Under the pieces are notes generated by a model that saw nothing but the letters and a program-made list of their open reading frames with translations, had not been told where the DNA came from and did no database searches. From a virus, in IMG/VR virus record IMGVR_UViG_3300002161_000368, positions 1 through 46,845 of that record: 46,845 nt of DNA; one strand, 5' to 3'. This document shows, one piece after another, positions 38,501 through 46,707 of the stretch (position 1 is the first letter of the stretch; each line of letters opens with the position of its first letter). A program made the position numbers and the translations under genes.

Positions 38501-41500
38501 TCCTTTTATCAATGCTTCATAAGCTGCATCTGTTTTTGAACCAGCAACATAACCAAATGCTTCGGCTGCTTCATCTAAAAATACTGTTGGATGAATTGAT
38601 TGATTTTCTAAACTTTTTGCAATTGCTATTGGATCTCCTGCAGAGATCATTGACCTATTGGATCCTCTAAACATAGGCATTAATATTCCTGGGGCAAAGT
38701 AGTTATCTGTTCCGCCTATAGACCTGTGTGGAGCTACATGTCCTCTATCATAGTTAGCCCATAATGCTTGAATTTCTTCTTTAGGAGCTTTTCTTAATTC
38801 TGCTTCAGAATAAGGAACACCGCTCTTATTTAGTATTGGTCTTTTTCTTATTGATCTGACAAGTGAGTCTCTCTGCCCAGAAAGACTTGATCCAGTGCTT
38901 GTATCCCAGAACCACCTACGTGCAAAATTTCCAGTCCTTGTGTATAGCCTTGAGACATTTGCCATTAGTCCTGGATTAATTGGACCGTAATTTGATCTTC
39001 CAGGAGTTGCTTGCCCACCCAATGTACTATTGTTGATTGCTTCTAGTAATGGCCTATTTTGCTGAGTTGCTTGCTTATTAACAACAAACTCTCCAGGTGT
39101 AAGCATTGCTGGAACTGTATCTGTATTTCCAGATCCTGGAACTATATTTCCTCTATTAAATTTTTTAGGAATTGTGGTTTCAACATTGTACCCAGCACCT
39201 GATGTTCTTACACCCAATACTCCAGCAATACGATTAATGAAATCTCTTGTTTTACCCTTTTTAAACAACTCTCTCATATTTGATTTTCCAGTAGCATCAA
39301 CTACTGGTTGATTTAATGTTGGAACCATTGTTGGATTAATTGTTCTGCCCATAGCCAGTGCTTGTGATTGAACAGAAGAAGCAATCATTTGTTCTGTTTG
39401 CAAATTAAGAGCTACAATTTTTGCCCTAGCAGCTTCTACAGTCATTTTTCCTGCACGAAGTTCTGCGACAATCATTGCAGATTCTCTTGCTGCATTATCT
39501 GTAAGTCTTGAAACAACAGGAAGAATATCATCAAACTGCATCATAAATTCTTTGCTTACAGTTCCAGTAGCCACAATTGTTTTCTTTAAAGTTTCAATTT
39601 CCGCCTTTGACTGCATTCCAAGTGTAGCCATCATTGCATGCCATCTTGCAGCTTCTCCAGAAACAATGCCTGTAGATACCCCATTAACCGTTGTAAGTCC
39701 AGGAACATTTGGAAGAGGTTCGTTCATATAAATTTGTGGGTTCTGACCAATTTTCTGATTTACTGGGATTGATCCTGGAACCATTCCAAACATTGTTTGT
39801 TGCAGTCTTTGAGCTTCCGTCATACCAGCTCTTGGAACCATGTGAGAACTTGCTCTTGTTCCCTGTTCTCCCGCAAGTGGGTGTGAGGGATTAACCACTC
39901 TCTGTCCGCCCACTATCATGCTTCCAGCCATTGTTGATACTGCTGGATTTATTGACATTGACCCTATTTTAGCTTTTTGTTCTAGAATAGCAAATTCATC
40001 TAATAAATTTCTAAGCGCTTGCTGTAGTACAGCTGCAGCTTTTGCGTCATCGTAAAATGATTGCTCAACTAGCCTGCCAGCTTTTTCTGCTGCTAACATT
40101 TCTGGAGTTAAATATTTCCATCCTTCGCCACCCTTAAAGAATGCCTTCATATGGAATGCGCCCTTTAACAAATACCCAAAGAAGTTAGCAAGTACACCAG
40201 TTAACATAATTACTGGACCTATGATTGCTGTAAATCCTCCAGCTAATGCAAGTATTTGTTTTACTGGGCCTGGCAAATTATTAGCAAACTGTACAATCTT
40301 ATCAATAACCTGAATAAGAACCGTATTAATTTGAAGGAATTGTTCTCCTACTGTAGCTAAAGATGCTCTTAAGCTTTCTATTGCCCTGCGATACTTACCA
40401 GAAGCCGACTCGGTTACTGCTGCTAATTCTCGATCTGCTACAGTTGCTAATTCCCCAGTAGAAGCCTTCATTAAATCTAAAACCTGAAGCGTTTGACTTC
40501 CCTGTCTACCTAAATTTTCAAATAAAGCATTTAGTCTTGAAAACTGAAATTTTCCAAATAGCTGCTCGATTGCTTGTTGTTTTTGAAGTGGATCTAGGTT
40601 ATCTAGAGCCCCTTGTAATTCCATTAATGTTCCAGTTAAATTACCAGCATTGTTATTTACTATTCCTAAAAGATCTATTCCTAATGATTGAAACTTTCCT
40701 ACAGCAACATCTGTTGGGTTAATTAAAGATGCGAGAGCTGACTTTAATGCGTTAGCTCCTTCTGATGCGTTAATTCCGCCTTCACGCATAGCTGTAAGGT
40801 AAAGCGCTAAGTCTTGTACGCTTCCTCCCAAACCTTGAATTACTGGACCAGCTTTTGGAATTGCTTCTACAAGGTCATTTAGAGTAGTTGAAGTTTGGTT
40901 TTCAACTGCGTTAAGGAAGTTAATAGACTCTGAAAGTTGATCTGTATTTTGCTTAAATGCTGACTGAATTGCAAGTGTGGCCTTCATAGCTTCTTGTCTG
41001 TCTACTTCTCCAAGTACTGCAAGTCTTGTGGTCTCTTTAATTGACCCTAGTAACTCATCTCCAGTTTTACCAGTAGCCGCAATATCTGCTGCAAGACCAA
41101 TAGTTTCTTTAAATGAAACACCCATCGCTGCAGAAATTTCTTTTGCAGTAGAAGTAACTTCTTGTCTAACTCTACCTAATTCTGCTGCTGATGTTCCTGC
41201 AACATCTCCGTAAACCTTAGTTAAACGAACTAACTCTTGATCTGCTTCTCTAAATGCTTTTGCAGCTTGTGCTCCAAAGGCTACAAGTGGTACGGTTAAA
41301 CCGACTGTTAACTGACGGCCTGCCCACTGAGTATTTTTACCCCAATTAATAAGTTGTCCAGCACCATCCTGAATAACCTTATTCATAATTTGCAATTCTT
41401 GTCTTACTATTGCTGTTTTATTTTTTACTTCATCTAGCCCTCTTGGAACATGCACATTGAACTGCATAAGTCCTTGTGCGTTTCTGCCTAGCGGTTGTAA

Positions 41501-41866
41501 TACTGAGTTCTGAAGGGCTACTTGTTGCTTTGCTAATTCTCTTATAAGTCCGCCAGATGTTCTAGCATGATCCCTAAAAGTATTAAAATATTGATTTAAC
41601 TTTAGTTTTCCGCCATCTAGATTTTTACCAAATTTTTCTACATCTGATTGTAGGCTTACAAAGTGTGTGGAGAATTGTCCTGTACTTCTTAGTGTGTCTG
41701 CAAATGATCTGTTCATGACAGCAATTTGATTTGCCATCATCTTATTAGAGTTAGCTAATTGTTCTTGTAATTTTGATAGGCTGGCGGTAACCTTATGCAC
41801 ATCGGCAATAAGGGATGAGAAGTCGGCATTAGCGACTATCTTGGTACTGATTGTTTCGTCAGCCAT
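35576..41866 (-). CDS. Tape measure protein
   Basis: At 2096 residues this is the longest gene, following chaperones G and GT as expected. The first 500 residues are helical with a TP901-like core (GLAADIAATGKTGDELLGSI, LRASLATVGEQFLQI). Hydrophobic segments at about 522-560 and 1332-1360 could be membrane-active. The motif SGNTDTVPAMLTPGEFVVNKQAT near 900-925 and repeated GGMV units near 1190-1220 are typical of tape measures. A helical, coiled C-terminal third follows. At about 1.5 angstrom per residue it would set a tail near 300 nm, less if the middle insert is folded. Confidence 0.93.
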   Translation of the reverse strand: MADETISTKIVANADFSSLIADVHKVTASLSKLQEQLANSNKMMANQIAVMNRSFADTLRSTGQFSTHFVSLQSDVEKFGKNLDGGKLKLNQYFNTFRDHARTSGGLIRELAKQQVALQNSVLQPLGRNAQGLMQFNVHVPRGLDEVKNKTAIVRQELQIMNKVIQDGAGQLINWGKNTQWAGRQLTVGLTVPLVAFGAQAAKAFREADQELVRLTKVYGDVAGTSAAELGRVRQEVTSTAKEISAAMGVSFKETIGLAADIAATGKTGDELLGSIKETTRLAVLGEVDRQEAMKATLAIQSAFKQNTDQLSESINFLNAVENQTSTTLNDLVEAIPKAGPVIQGLGGSVQDLALYLTAMREGGINASEGANALKSALASLINPTDVAVGKFQSLGIDLLGIVNNNAGNLTGTLMELQGALDNLDPLQKQQAIEQLFGKFQFSRLNALFENLGRQGSQTLQVLDLMKASTGELATVADRELAAVTESASGKYRRAIESLRASLATVGEQFLQINTVLIQVIDKIVQFANNLPGPVKQILALAGGFTAIIGPVIMLTGVLANFFGYLLKGAFHMKAFFKGGEGWKYLTPEMLAAEKAGRLVEQSFYDDAKAAAVLQQALRNLLDEFAILEQKAKIGSMSINPAVSTMAGSMIVGGQRVVNPSHPLAGEQGTRASSHMVPRAGMTEAQRLQQTMFGMVPGSIPVNQKIGQNPQIYMNEPLPNVPGLTTVNGVSTGIVSGEAARWHAMMATLGMQSKAEIETLKKTIVATGTVSKEFMMQFDDILPVVSRLTDNAARESAMIVAELRAGKMTVEAARAKIVALNLQTEQMIASSVQSQALAMGRTINPTMVPTLNQPVVDATGKSNMRELFKKGKTRDFINRIAGVLGVRTSGAGYNVETTIPKKFNRGNIVPGSGNTDTVPAMLTPGEFVVNKQATQQNRPLLEAINNSTLGGQATPGRSNYGPINPGLMANVSRLYTRTGNFARRWFWDTSTGSSLSGQRDSLVRSIRKRPILNKSGVPYSEAELRKAPKEEIQALWANYDRGHVAPHRSIGGTDNYFAPGILMPMFRGSNRSMISAGDPIAIAKSLENQSIHPTVFLDEAAEAFGYVAGSKTDAAYEALIKGLYKRGAKKFDPRSGDSFEKFAFETISPFLQNIKNSSGANLLDDLSRIGTVRGTQANRSSGGRSGTGSIAPFAVADDYFTLNMNTGGMVPSPNGQKYNMGGMVQGYNRGGMVAGLLGASAVGLGGQMLGNAVGGGLGSAITMGSYLASSMIGFGGMGGRGDQKGPGFVGRQMQKIDPQGNLTKPIGPLNNLSDATKKLSGNLGGVSRMFGPLLRGFTTLLRLTSPLGIAITGVTAAIGFFVKAQKEKAKALETGRQAFGMDAAAAEKAGFKYTDYNAKIKVAIEDAKALKERNMMIYESMTKANVPINMTIEQYKKLKEQVKSTMGSYIDLFDQTDRKDVGNVAVQLKAQFMAAGDSAEVATAKIFTMIKQSENANMAASAISSNAFQSIQNMEQASAQTVKTFEAAMKTGDAESQARALHSTFMAMDATLEETIRKQKELGDSGKANAEQVGSAIEQKLASINKSFGTQANLSKDVISELGKTDPLLAEMLNSTDTLSSAWAKYRLILQGAATDLENMTGEAAIAALSLNEIVKAQVQLNPAVAAANKSYAGMTARIKELEKAQRGQSVKAQYNAKEESARLQKQIAEIKKAAQEKIDGIRKATEAENTQLEIQKAQLRAQQMLIQGNMSGYAEEQMTIEQLMNEANRKDAEEAIIAKAEIDIKPLQDALDAIADKNDKAAKKAALAGESLSDLRTKASDYNTKLQEYTQNLNTTMFKYLTDINFKNTPEYEAAIKALDNLGQKLGIKTPAKDVVSEITNALKNGINAENVTLYAEKVQEGQRRDYTNNLKNMTETIKRGGGDVTKIYDPNTQELTPQARSALIKGDELMPGDTFTDSQGRPYKVTRKFGPGHGAESTGDRTVKTTPSMSAKRFLGGRVVPGIPYTINDGKKTEGVVFDYPGMIKPNIETAFNIPNGTKYNGMGGSTTSNSSNVYNIEIALNGTNVTADDVINRMKREMALINAKEGISRRVGA

Positions 41867-41876
41867 TTATATCAAA

Positions 41877-42541
41877 CTACTCCCTAGAGTATCCTAGTCC
41901 CGCTCCAATTCCAAATCCAGCTTGCGCTGCGAAATTTCCTTGTAGCGAAACAACATCGTTGCTAGTTGCACCTATTCCTGCTGCTCTCAACTGAATGTCT
42001 TCGAAACTAGGGCCTCCTTTTTTATCATCTTCGTATTCACCTATCTCTACTCCCTTTAAAGAAGCAAAGAACTTTTTATCTTCGTGATCTTTTTTCTTTA
42101 AAGCCTGTAAAGTATTTATAAGCTCTGGCATTGATAAATTTTCTTCTAGATCATCGTAATTTTTCCAATGTCCTAGTAAAAAAATTTCACCCTCTAAAGC
42201 GGCTAAGTCTAGTTCTGACCAGCCAGAACCGCTGCCGCTAGTAGGTTTGGGTCGTCAAGCTTAATCCCTCCGCAAACTTCAAGAATGCGATTCATAGTTG
42301 GTACATCGATAGCATCTTCAAACGCTTCTCTATCCGCTACTAATTCTGGTAGCTGCTTTTCTAGTGCAATTGCACATGCATCTATTAGGATGTTTAATGT
42401 CTCATCCTCTGTTTGAGATTCTGCTGTTTTCTTTATTGCTATCATGAACTTACGAAGTTCTTTAATTGATAGAGGCTTTAGCTTTACGGTCTGACCGTTT
42501 TGTAACTGAACCTCTTCTACGCTATATACTGTTGTTGCCAA
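41877..42541 (-). CDS. Tail assembly chaperone GT (made by -1 frameshift)
   Basis: The G frame is read for 99 codons, to AAC at 42247-42245, then -1 at the CCCAAAC slippery site, and continues for 122 codons to 41877, giving 221 residues. The downstream frame (GSGWSELDLAAL, GHWKNYDDLEENLSMPELINTLQ, FASLKGVEIGEYEDDKKG) has no start of its own near its beginning and is open exactly from the slip site, which supports it as the T extension. GT binds the tape measure and brings tube subunits during tail assembly. Confidence 0.88.
42198..42251 (-). promoter_or_regulatory. Programmed -1 ribosomal frameshift site
   Basis: CCCAAAC (42251-42245) is a canonical X XXY YYZ heptamer in the G frame (C CCA AAC). 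A 5-nt spacer leads into a stem AGCGGC/GCCGCT (42239-42234 with 42203-42198) that encloses a second hairpin GTTCTG/CAGAAC (42229-42224 with 42217-42212). The G stop is inside this structure. Heptamer, spacer and structure are all where they should be. Confidence 0.88.
42209..42541 (-). CDS. Tail assembly chaperone G
   Basis: This 110-residue protein starts at TTG with AGGAGG 6 nt upstream. It is alpha-helical: KLKPLSIKELRKFMIAIKKT, then ILIDACAIALEKQLPELV, then VDPTMNRILEVCGG, a pattern seen in many siphovirus G proteins. It is made in large excess over GT, both acting on the tape measure before tube polymerisation. It is the first gene after the tail-tube terminator and has its own promoter. 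Confidence 0.88.
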   Translation of the reverse strand: MATTVYSVEEVQLQNGQTVKLKPLSIKELRKFMIAIKKTAESQTEDETLNILIDACAIALEKQLPELVADREAFEDAIDVPTMNRILEVCGGIKLDDPNLLAAAVLAGQN

Positions 42542-42570
42542 TTTAATCCTCCTAGGATCTAGTCTAAATC

Positions 42571-42599
42571 ATTATACTAAAAATTATATACTAACACAA
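42571..42599 (-). promoter_or_regulatory. Promoter of the chaperone and tape measure genes
   Basis: TTGTGT (42599-42594), 17 nt, TATAAT (42576-42571) preceded by AG. It lies just after the terminator of the tube gene and 29 nt before the G start codon, so the tail operon restarts here. Confidence 0.5.
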
Positions 42600-42603
42600 C
42601 CAC

Positions 42604-42627
42604 AAAAGCCCCCAATTTCTTGGGGGC
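42604..42627 (-). terminator. Intrinsic terminator after the tail tube gene
   Basis: GCCCCCAA/TTGGGGGC (42627-42620 with 42615-42608) makes an 8-bp stem closed by a GAAA tetraloop, followed by UUUUG. It would limit readthrough from the very highly expressed tube gene into the chaperone genes. Confidence 0.85.
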
Positions 42628-42650
42628 CCTGTAGAATAATTATTAAATTA

Positions 42651-43373
42651 TTAAACTACCAATACACGGTCAATAATCTTACCGTACTCTTGTCCTTCGT
42701 AGCCGCTCATAGCGGTTGGAAGAAGACGGAATGTTACTGGGAATGTGGTTGGGGCTGATCTTGCCAATGTGAAAGCTGATTGCTGCACTGACAAAACACG
42801 ACGTGCATAATATACACGCTCTGTCTGAGCACCCGCTGTAGTTGGTGCTTGACCAACTGCAATGAGCTGACGCTCTGTTGGTGCAATACCAAGAGCACCT
42901 GCTGCGATACCTAGTGTGTCTTTCTTTGAAGTACCTGTACCTGTTGAAATAATTGTATTATTCTGTGAGATTGCGGTATTGTTAGTTGGATCGTCTGGCT
43001 GACCGAAAATAACTAGAACGTTTTCTAGTGTACCTTCTGACATTTCAGTTGCGATCATAACCTCCATAGCAGACTTGAACAGCTTAGCTGTATCAAGAAG
43101 CTGATCCACTGTTACTGAATCATATGTTGGGTTATATGTAATTTGCAAACCGTTGTTTGTAAATCCTACGTTTCTGTAGTAAAATGTACCAGTTTCAATT
43201 GCGTTAAGTGTATTTGTATAGGATGTTCCTGTAGCAAATGCTCCTGCATTAGTTGTACCTGGCTCTGAGTTCTCATATGTTGCGTATCCTGATGTTGTTG
43301 AATCGATATTCGAAATAAACAACGGAGATGCACCTACGAGAATGTTTTTAGCATTACCTGCGTTTTGTGCCAT
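42651..43373 (-). CDS. Major tail tube protein
   Basis: This 240-residue protein starts MAQNAGNAKNILVGASPLFI and is beta-rich with no cysteine. Position between tail terminator and chaperones, strong own promoter and terminator, and its size all fit the major tail protein that builds the tube. Segments such as TGTFYYRNVGFTNNGLQI, GTLENVLVIFGQPDDP and SAPTTFPVTFRLLPTAMSG look like the beta strands of the tube fold. Codons appear more GC-rich at third positions than in neighbours, as in other highly expressed genes. Confidence 0.87.
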   Translation of the reverse strand: MAQNAGNAKNILVGASPLFISNIDSTTSGYATYENSEPGTTNAGAFATGTSYTNTLNAIETGTFYYRNVGFTNNGLQITYNPTYDSVTVDQLLDTAKLFKSAMEVMIATEMSEGTLENVLVIFGQPDDPTNNTAISQNNTIISTGTGTSKKDTLGIAAGALGIAPTERQLIAVGQAPTTAGAQTERVYYARRVLSVQQSAFTLARSAPTTFPVTFRLLPTAMSGYEGQEYGKIIDRVLVV

Positions 43374-43462
43374 ATTGTGTTTCCACCTCCTGGAATTCTT
43401 GAGTTATTAAATTGTAAATCAAAATTAAATCTGGCTGGCTAGGCCTCTTTCCTCTTGGTCTA

Positions 43463-43491
43463 ATTGTATTCCATTGAGGGTAAAAAGGCAA
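43463..43491 (-). promoter_or_regulatory. Promoter of the tail tube gene
   Basis: TTGCCT (43491-43486), 17 nt, TACAAT (43468-43463). It lies in a 121-nt gap between the tail terminator gene and the tube gene and would give a leader of about 80 nt with AGGAGG before the ATG. No coding frame is visible in the gap. Confidence 0.55.
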
Positions 43492-43494
43492 ACC

Positions 43495-44007
43495 CTACAG
43501 GAACCTGCCCTGGGAGTCTGTAATTCTAGAATACTTTATCTCGAGTATGATTTCCGAGGAGAAGAATCCCTGTAATTCTTCAGATGGGGCAGTAGGGGAT
43601 ATGTCTGCAACCCATAATGTATGAAATTTAAACTTATCTGAAAGATCAACCCATTTATTTATATCCCTAGCAGACTCGTCCATTCTTCTAAACTCGTCTG
43701 TCATATAGTTTCTAATCTCATTTATATCAGCCACAGATGTTGAATATACTGTAAACATGACCTGCTCGCAACAAATTAGCCAGTTGTCTTCATAAGACAT
43801 TCCTATCTTGTCATATACCATATGCTTCTTGCCGCTCAAGAACTGATTCATTTCTGCAGCCTGCTGAACTGGAATTATTGGGATTATATTTTCATTTAGA
43901 TTATCGCTCCAATAATCGTCCTCGTCAAAAATATTTCTTGTATAAAGCTCTTTCCAAAGGTACTTTCTGAGCTCAAGCATTGCGTCTAGTTTATAGTTTG
44001 CTGTCAC
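43495..44007 (-). CDS. Tail terminator protein
   Basis: This 170-residue protein lies between the gp10-like protein and the tail tube protein, the usual place of the tail terminator that caps the tube and joins it to the head. It is helical at first (NYKLDAMLELRKYLWKELYTR), then beta-rich (DNWLICCEQVMFTVYSTSV, KFKFHTLWVADISP, SSEIILEIKYSRI), the fold common in the gpU family. The call is based on position, size and secondary structure pattern. Confidence 0.72.
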   Translation of the reverse strand: MTANYKLDAMLELRKYLWKELYTRNIFDEDDYWSDNLNENIIPIIPVQQAAEMNQFLSGKKHMVYDKIGMSYEDNWLICCEQVMFTVYSTSVADINEIRNYMTDEFRRMDESARDINKWVDLSDKFKFHTLWVADISPTAPSEELQGFFSSEIILEIKYSRITDSQGRFL

Positions 44008-44786
44008 ATTACACCTCCAAATGATGCTGCTAGAGCTGCATCTGCTTGAGACCTAATAGTATTAGCTGAAAAAGAATACTTAACTGTCTTTATATCAGAA
44101 GGAACTCTTAATGCTTTGGTCATACTAGAATTAAATATTCTTTGAAATCCAGACTTCTTAATAGATTCATTAACTAATCTACCGCTGAAGAATCTTGAAT
44201 GAGCTAAATTAAATTGATTTGTTGATCCAGATCCACCTGGTCTTTTAACTGTAACCGATTTTCCTTTAGGCATAAATACAGTCTCTCCCTCATATTCAAA
44301 AACTAGGCGCTCTGAATTTTTAGGTCTAATAACCAAAGGCTTGCCTTCTTCCATAACAGCAGCTTTATTTGCAAAAACATGACGACGCTTACTATTATTT
44401 GATGGTACTAAAGATTTTGATGGTAGCAAGGTGTAGTTGATTTTAAACGAGAGTCCATCTTCAGAAACTTTATTTAATTTAAAAAGCCTTGCTGATTTAT
44501 TACCAGCCTTTTTCCATTCATAAACATGATGTAAAGATTTTGGTTTTGATCTTGCCAGAGCATCTATGTAGTTGCCAAAATCTGACTCTATTTGATCAAA
44601 CATAATTTTTGTAAATGCTGCTTTAAACTGAGCATTTGTTGTAAGCTTAGATATTACAGCTGCTTCATAATACACAAATGCGGATATTTGAGATACAGTG
44701 CTATCCTTCAGTGGCCCATTTTGATTTGCATACATCATTCTTTCGAGTCCGCTTGATGCTTGAACCAGTAATCCGCTATTGTCCAA
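44004..44786 (-). CDS. HK97 gp10-like neck / tail completion protein
   Basis: This 260-residue protein occupies the gp10-like position between the stopper and the terminator. It is helical at the N-terminus (SGLERMMYANQ, FTKIMFDQIESDFG) and basic throughout. A block rich in Lys and Gly (PKGKSVTVKRPGGSGSTN, about 173-190) is followed by HSRFFSGRLVNES, reminiscent of gp10-family completion proteins. Its end overlaps the terminator gene start by 4 nt. Confidence 0.68.
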   Translation of the reverse strand: MDNSGLLVQASSGLERMMYANQNGPLKDSTVSQISAFVYYEAAVISKLTTNAQFKAAFTKIMFDQIESDFGNYIDALARSKPKSLHHVYEWKKAGNKSARLFKLNKVSEDGLSFKINYTLLPSKSLVPSNNSKRRHVFANKAAVMEEGKPLVIRPKNSERLVFEYEGETVFMPKGKSVTVKRPGGSGSTNQFNLAHSRFFSGRLVNESIKKSGFQRIFNSSMTKALRVPSDIKTVKYSFSANTIRSQADAALAASFGGVM

Positions 44787-45204
44787 TTTGCTGGTTCTCC
44801 GATCTCTTCATTGATGAGTTATAGGCTATAACACGGCCAAATGGGTCTGTAATTGGTGTAGTTCCCATTACCTCAAATACTGTAGGAGTTTCATTTGGAT
44901 AATTAATTTCATTCCAAATAGTGTTTCCTTCAACATCTCTTATATTTGTTACTTTTTCTCTTGCTGTTAATTTTTCTGCAGTTCTTACTTGAATAATTTG
45001 ATCATTTAAATATTTATTTGAAAATATTTGCTTGTCGCTAGAACGAGTTGTAGCTGAATTGCTAATAACTCCTTTGGCATGACATGGAATAGTTTTATAG
45101 TAATTCCATTCTCTTACGATTGCACCAGTATCTGGATCTTGAATTTCATATTGCCTATAAACATCTAAATTCATAGACAAGACAGAGTCTACGATGCTAT
45201 TCAT
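44776..45204 (-). CDS. Head closure (stopper) protein
   Basis: This 142-residue protein is small, beta-rich and encoded after the adaptor, as is the gp16 or FII-type stopper in many siphoviruses. Segments include NLDVYRQYEIQDPDTGAIVREWN and IPCHAKGVI near the start, and NETPTVFEVMGTTPITDPFGRVIAYNSS toward the end. It would form the ring closing the head after DNA packaging. The start overlaps the adaptor stop by 1 nt and the end overlaps the next gene by 11 nt. Confidence 0.7.
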   Translation of the reverse strand: MNSIVDSVLSMNLDVYRQYEIQDPDTGAIVREWNYYKTIPCHAKGVISNSATTRSSDKQIFSNKYLNDQIIQVRTAEKLTAREKVTNIRDVEGNTIWNEINYPNETPTVFEVMGTTPITDPFGRVIAYNSSMKRSENQQIGQ

Positions 45205-46184
45205 TATATAATCTCTACTTTTGTTGTTAAGACATAATCTGCCAATAGGCTGTCGGCATATGCATTTCCTGTACCAGTATATGCATCTCCAGTATATTCA
45301 AAATCCCAATCGAATGTAGATATTGTTTTGACATACTTATTTCTCCACATTGTGTCCTTAGAGAAATAGTCTTTCATAAGCTCTATTGCGGCAAGCTCAA
45401 CGTTGTCTGGAACTTTTTCCCAGCCAAATCTTCCCTGAATTTTATATGTGACTCCAGACTGGAATACTCCAGAAGAATCATTAATGCTTGGAGGAACCAT
45501 CCCATTTGCAGTGTATACAGTATTGTCTAATAGCCCAGCCCTATTAATCTTTATTCCATATCCGCTTTCTGAAATTTCAACTGGATAGTTCCAGTTATTA
45601 ATTTCATTAATATTGTCTAATAACAAAATGTCTTGGGCATAAAGCTCATGAATTTGATAAATTTTTGAGGAAAGTGGCAGTATGTCTGAGCCATGTCCAT
45701 AAGCTACAGCAACATCATCGTACAGGTAAAACTTTTGGCCAGTATGCTGCTCTATTTGTTTTCTTGCATACTTTTCTGCTTTAATCAATTCTTTATATGA
45801 TTTATAATTTGGATCAGATGAGTCAGTGCTAAATCCCAAATCTTGAACATGATTAAAGTCTACATAAGGGGTTACTACAAAAACCTCGTCTGCCCTTGCA
45901 ACGTTTGTACCATTAACCTGATATTCCCACTGAAGTCTTAAAGTTCTATTTCTGCTAGTATAAGAATACGGTATATATACTATATATGAGCCAGGATTAT
46001 TTTCGTCTGCAATAGAATTAAGAACTGCAAGAATTTGTGTAGGGTTGATGGCAGGACTAATTGCTGGATCAGTAGTAACATCAAATAATTTTACTACTGG
46101 AAGCGAGCTTGGTTCTACTATATCCCCATTCCAAAAAACATTATGTGTTATTGGGGACTGTGAATTTATTAATATCTCTGCCAT
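45204..46184 (-). CDS. Head-tail adaptor protein with N-terminal Ig-like domain
   Basis: This 326-residue protein has an Ig-like beta domain at about 10-105 (WNGDIVEPSSLPVVKLFD, GSYIVYIPYSYTSRNRTLRLQWEY), then a helical gp6/gp15-like adaptor domain at about 130-326 (YKELIKAEKYARKQIEQHTGQKF, AAIELMKDYFSK) that would bind the portal. Two-domain adaptors with an extra surface domain are known in actinophages. It is translated from its own ATG after a short gap from the SAP-like gene. Confidence 0.72.
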   Translation of the reverse strand: MAEILINSQSPITHNVFWNGDIVEPSSLPVVKLFDVTTDPAISPAINPTQILAVLNSIADENNPGSYIVYIPYSYTSRNRTLRLQWEYQVNGTNVARADEVFVVTPYVDFNHVQDLGFSTDSSDPNYKSYKELIKAEKYARKQIEQHTGQKFYLYDDVAVAYGHGSDILPLSSKIYQIHELYAQDILLLDNINEINNWNYPVEISESGYGIKINRAGLLDNTVYTANGMVPPSINDSSGVFQSGVTYKIQGRFGWEKVPDNVELAAIELMKDYFSKDTMWRNKYVKTISTFDWDFEYTGDAYTGTGNAYADSLLADYVLTTKVEII

Positions 46185-46198
46185 TTAAAAGGCGTAGA

Positions 46199-46600
46199 TT
46201 AGTTGTAGTACTCCTGGACTTCCTTTGGAGTTGCTAATCTAAAGCCCTCCTCCTTATCAAAAATTTTTTGAGCATCATCTTTATGCATTGCTACGAAAGG
46301 ATGATCTTTTGTAAATGTAAATCCTAGTATATCGTATCTAAAATTAGCTCTAGTCATTCTAACTAGCACTGTATTCTCTGGCTGCTCCGCCTTTGGATCA
46401 AACTTTGGCAAGACTTCTACTGACATATCTTCTGCGTCTTCTTCCATCTTTTCAATGGTCTTGTTATATACAGACCAAGTTACGCCTTCTTCTGCGAGGG
46501 CCGCAATAACATCGGCTTTATTTTTTAGCCCATCTGTATCAACTGCAAAATCTTCTGCAATCTTTTTTAACTCAGATACCTTTAATGTCTCAAATGACAT
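46199..46600 (-). CDS. SAP/HeH-like head protein
   Basis: This 133-residue protein starts with LKVSELKKIAEDFAVDTDGL and KNKADVIAALAEEG (about 5-38), a SAP or HeH helix-extended-loop-helix DNA-binding motif. The C-terminal half has NTVLVRMTRANFRYDILGFTF, DHPFVAMHKDDAQKIF and GFRLATPKEVQEYY, which resembles proteins encoded next to the capsid gene in actinophages. It may help connect DNA to the head or act as a minor head protein. Its promoter lies just after the capsid terminator. Confidence 0.62.
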   Translation of the reverse strand: MSFETLKVSELKKIAEDFAVDTDGLKNKADVIAALAEEGVTWSVYNKTIEKMEEDAEDMSVEVLPKFDPKAEQPENTVLVRMTRANFRYDILGFTFTKDHPFVAMHKDDAQKIFDKEEGFRLATPKEVQEYYN

Positions 46601-46627
46601 ATAAATCTCCTATTTCTACTCTAAACA

Positions 46628-46656
46628 ATTATAGCATTAGTAAATTAAAATGAAAA
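46628..46656 (-). promoter_or_regulatory. Promoter after the capsid terminator
   Basis: TTTTCA (46656-46651), 17 nt, TGCTATAAT with the -10 at 46633-46628. The -35 overlaps the U-tract of the capsid terminator, so head-tail joining genes are transcribed anew just after capsid transcription ends. Confidence 0.55.
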
Positions 46657-46683
46657 GCCCCCCAAAAATTAATTTAGGGGGCT
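46653..46683 (-). terminator. Intrinsic terminator after the capsid gene
   Basis: AGCCCCC/GGGGGCT (46683-46677 with 46662-46656) with an AT-rich inner region and a UUUU run (46656-46653). A strong stem placed directly after the capsid stop codon. Confidence 0.85.
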
Positions 46684-46707
46684 ATTCTGGGATCTAAATC
46701 CTAGTAA

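Noticed and set aside
41877-42131. Independent 84-codon gene starting at 42131
   Set aside because: The frame is open upstream to the slippery heptamer, so it is the T part of the GT frameshift product.
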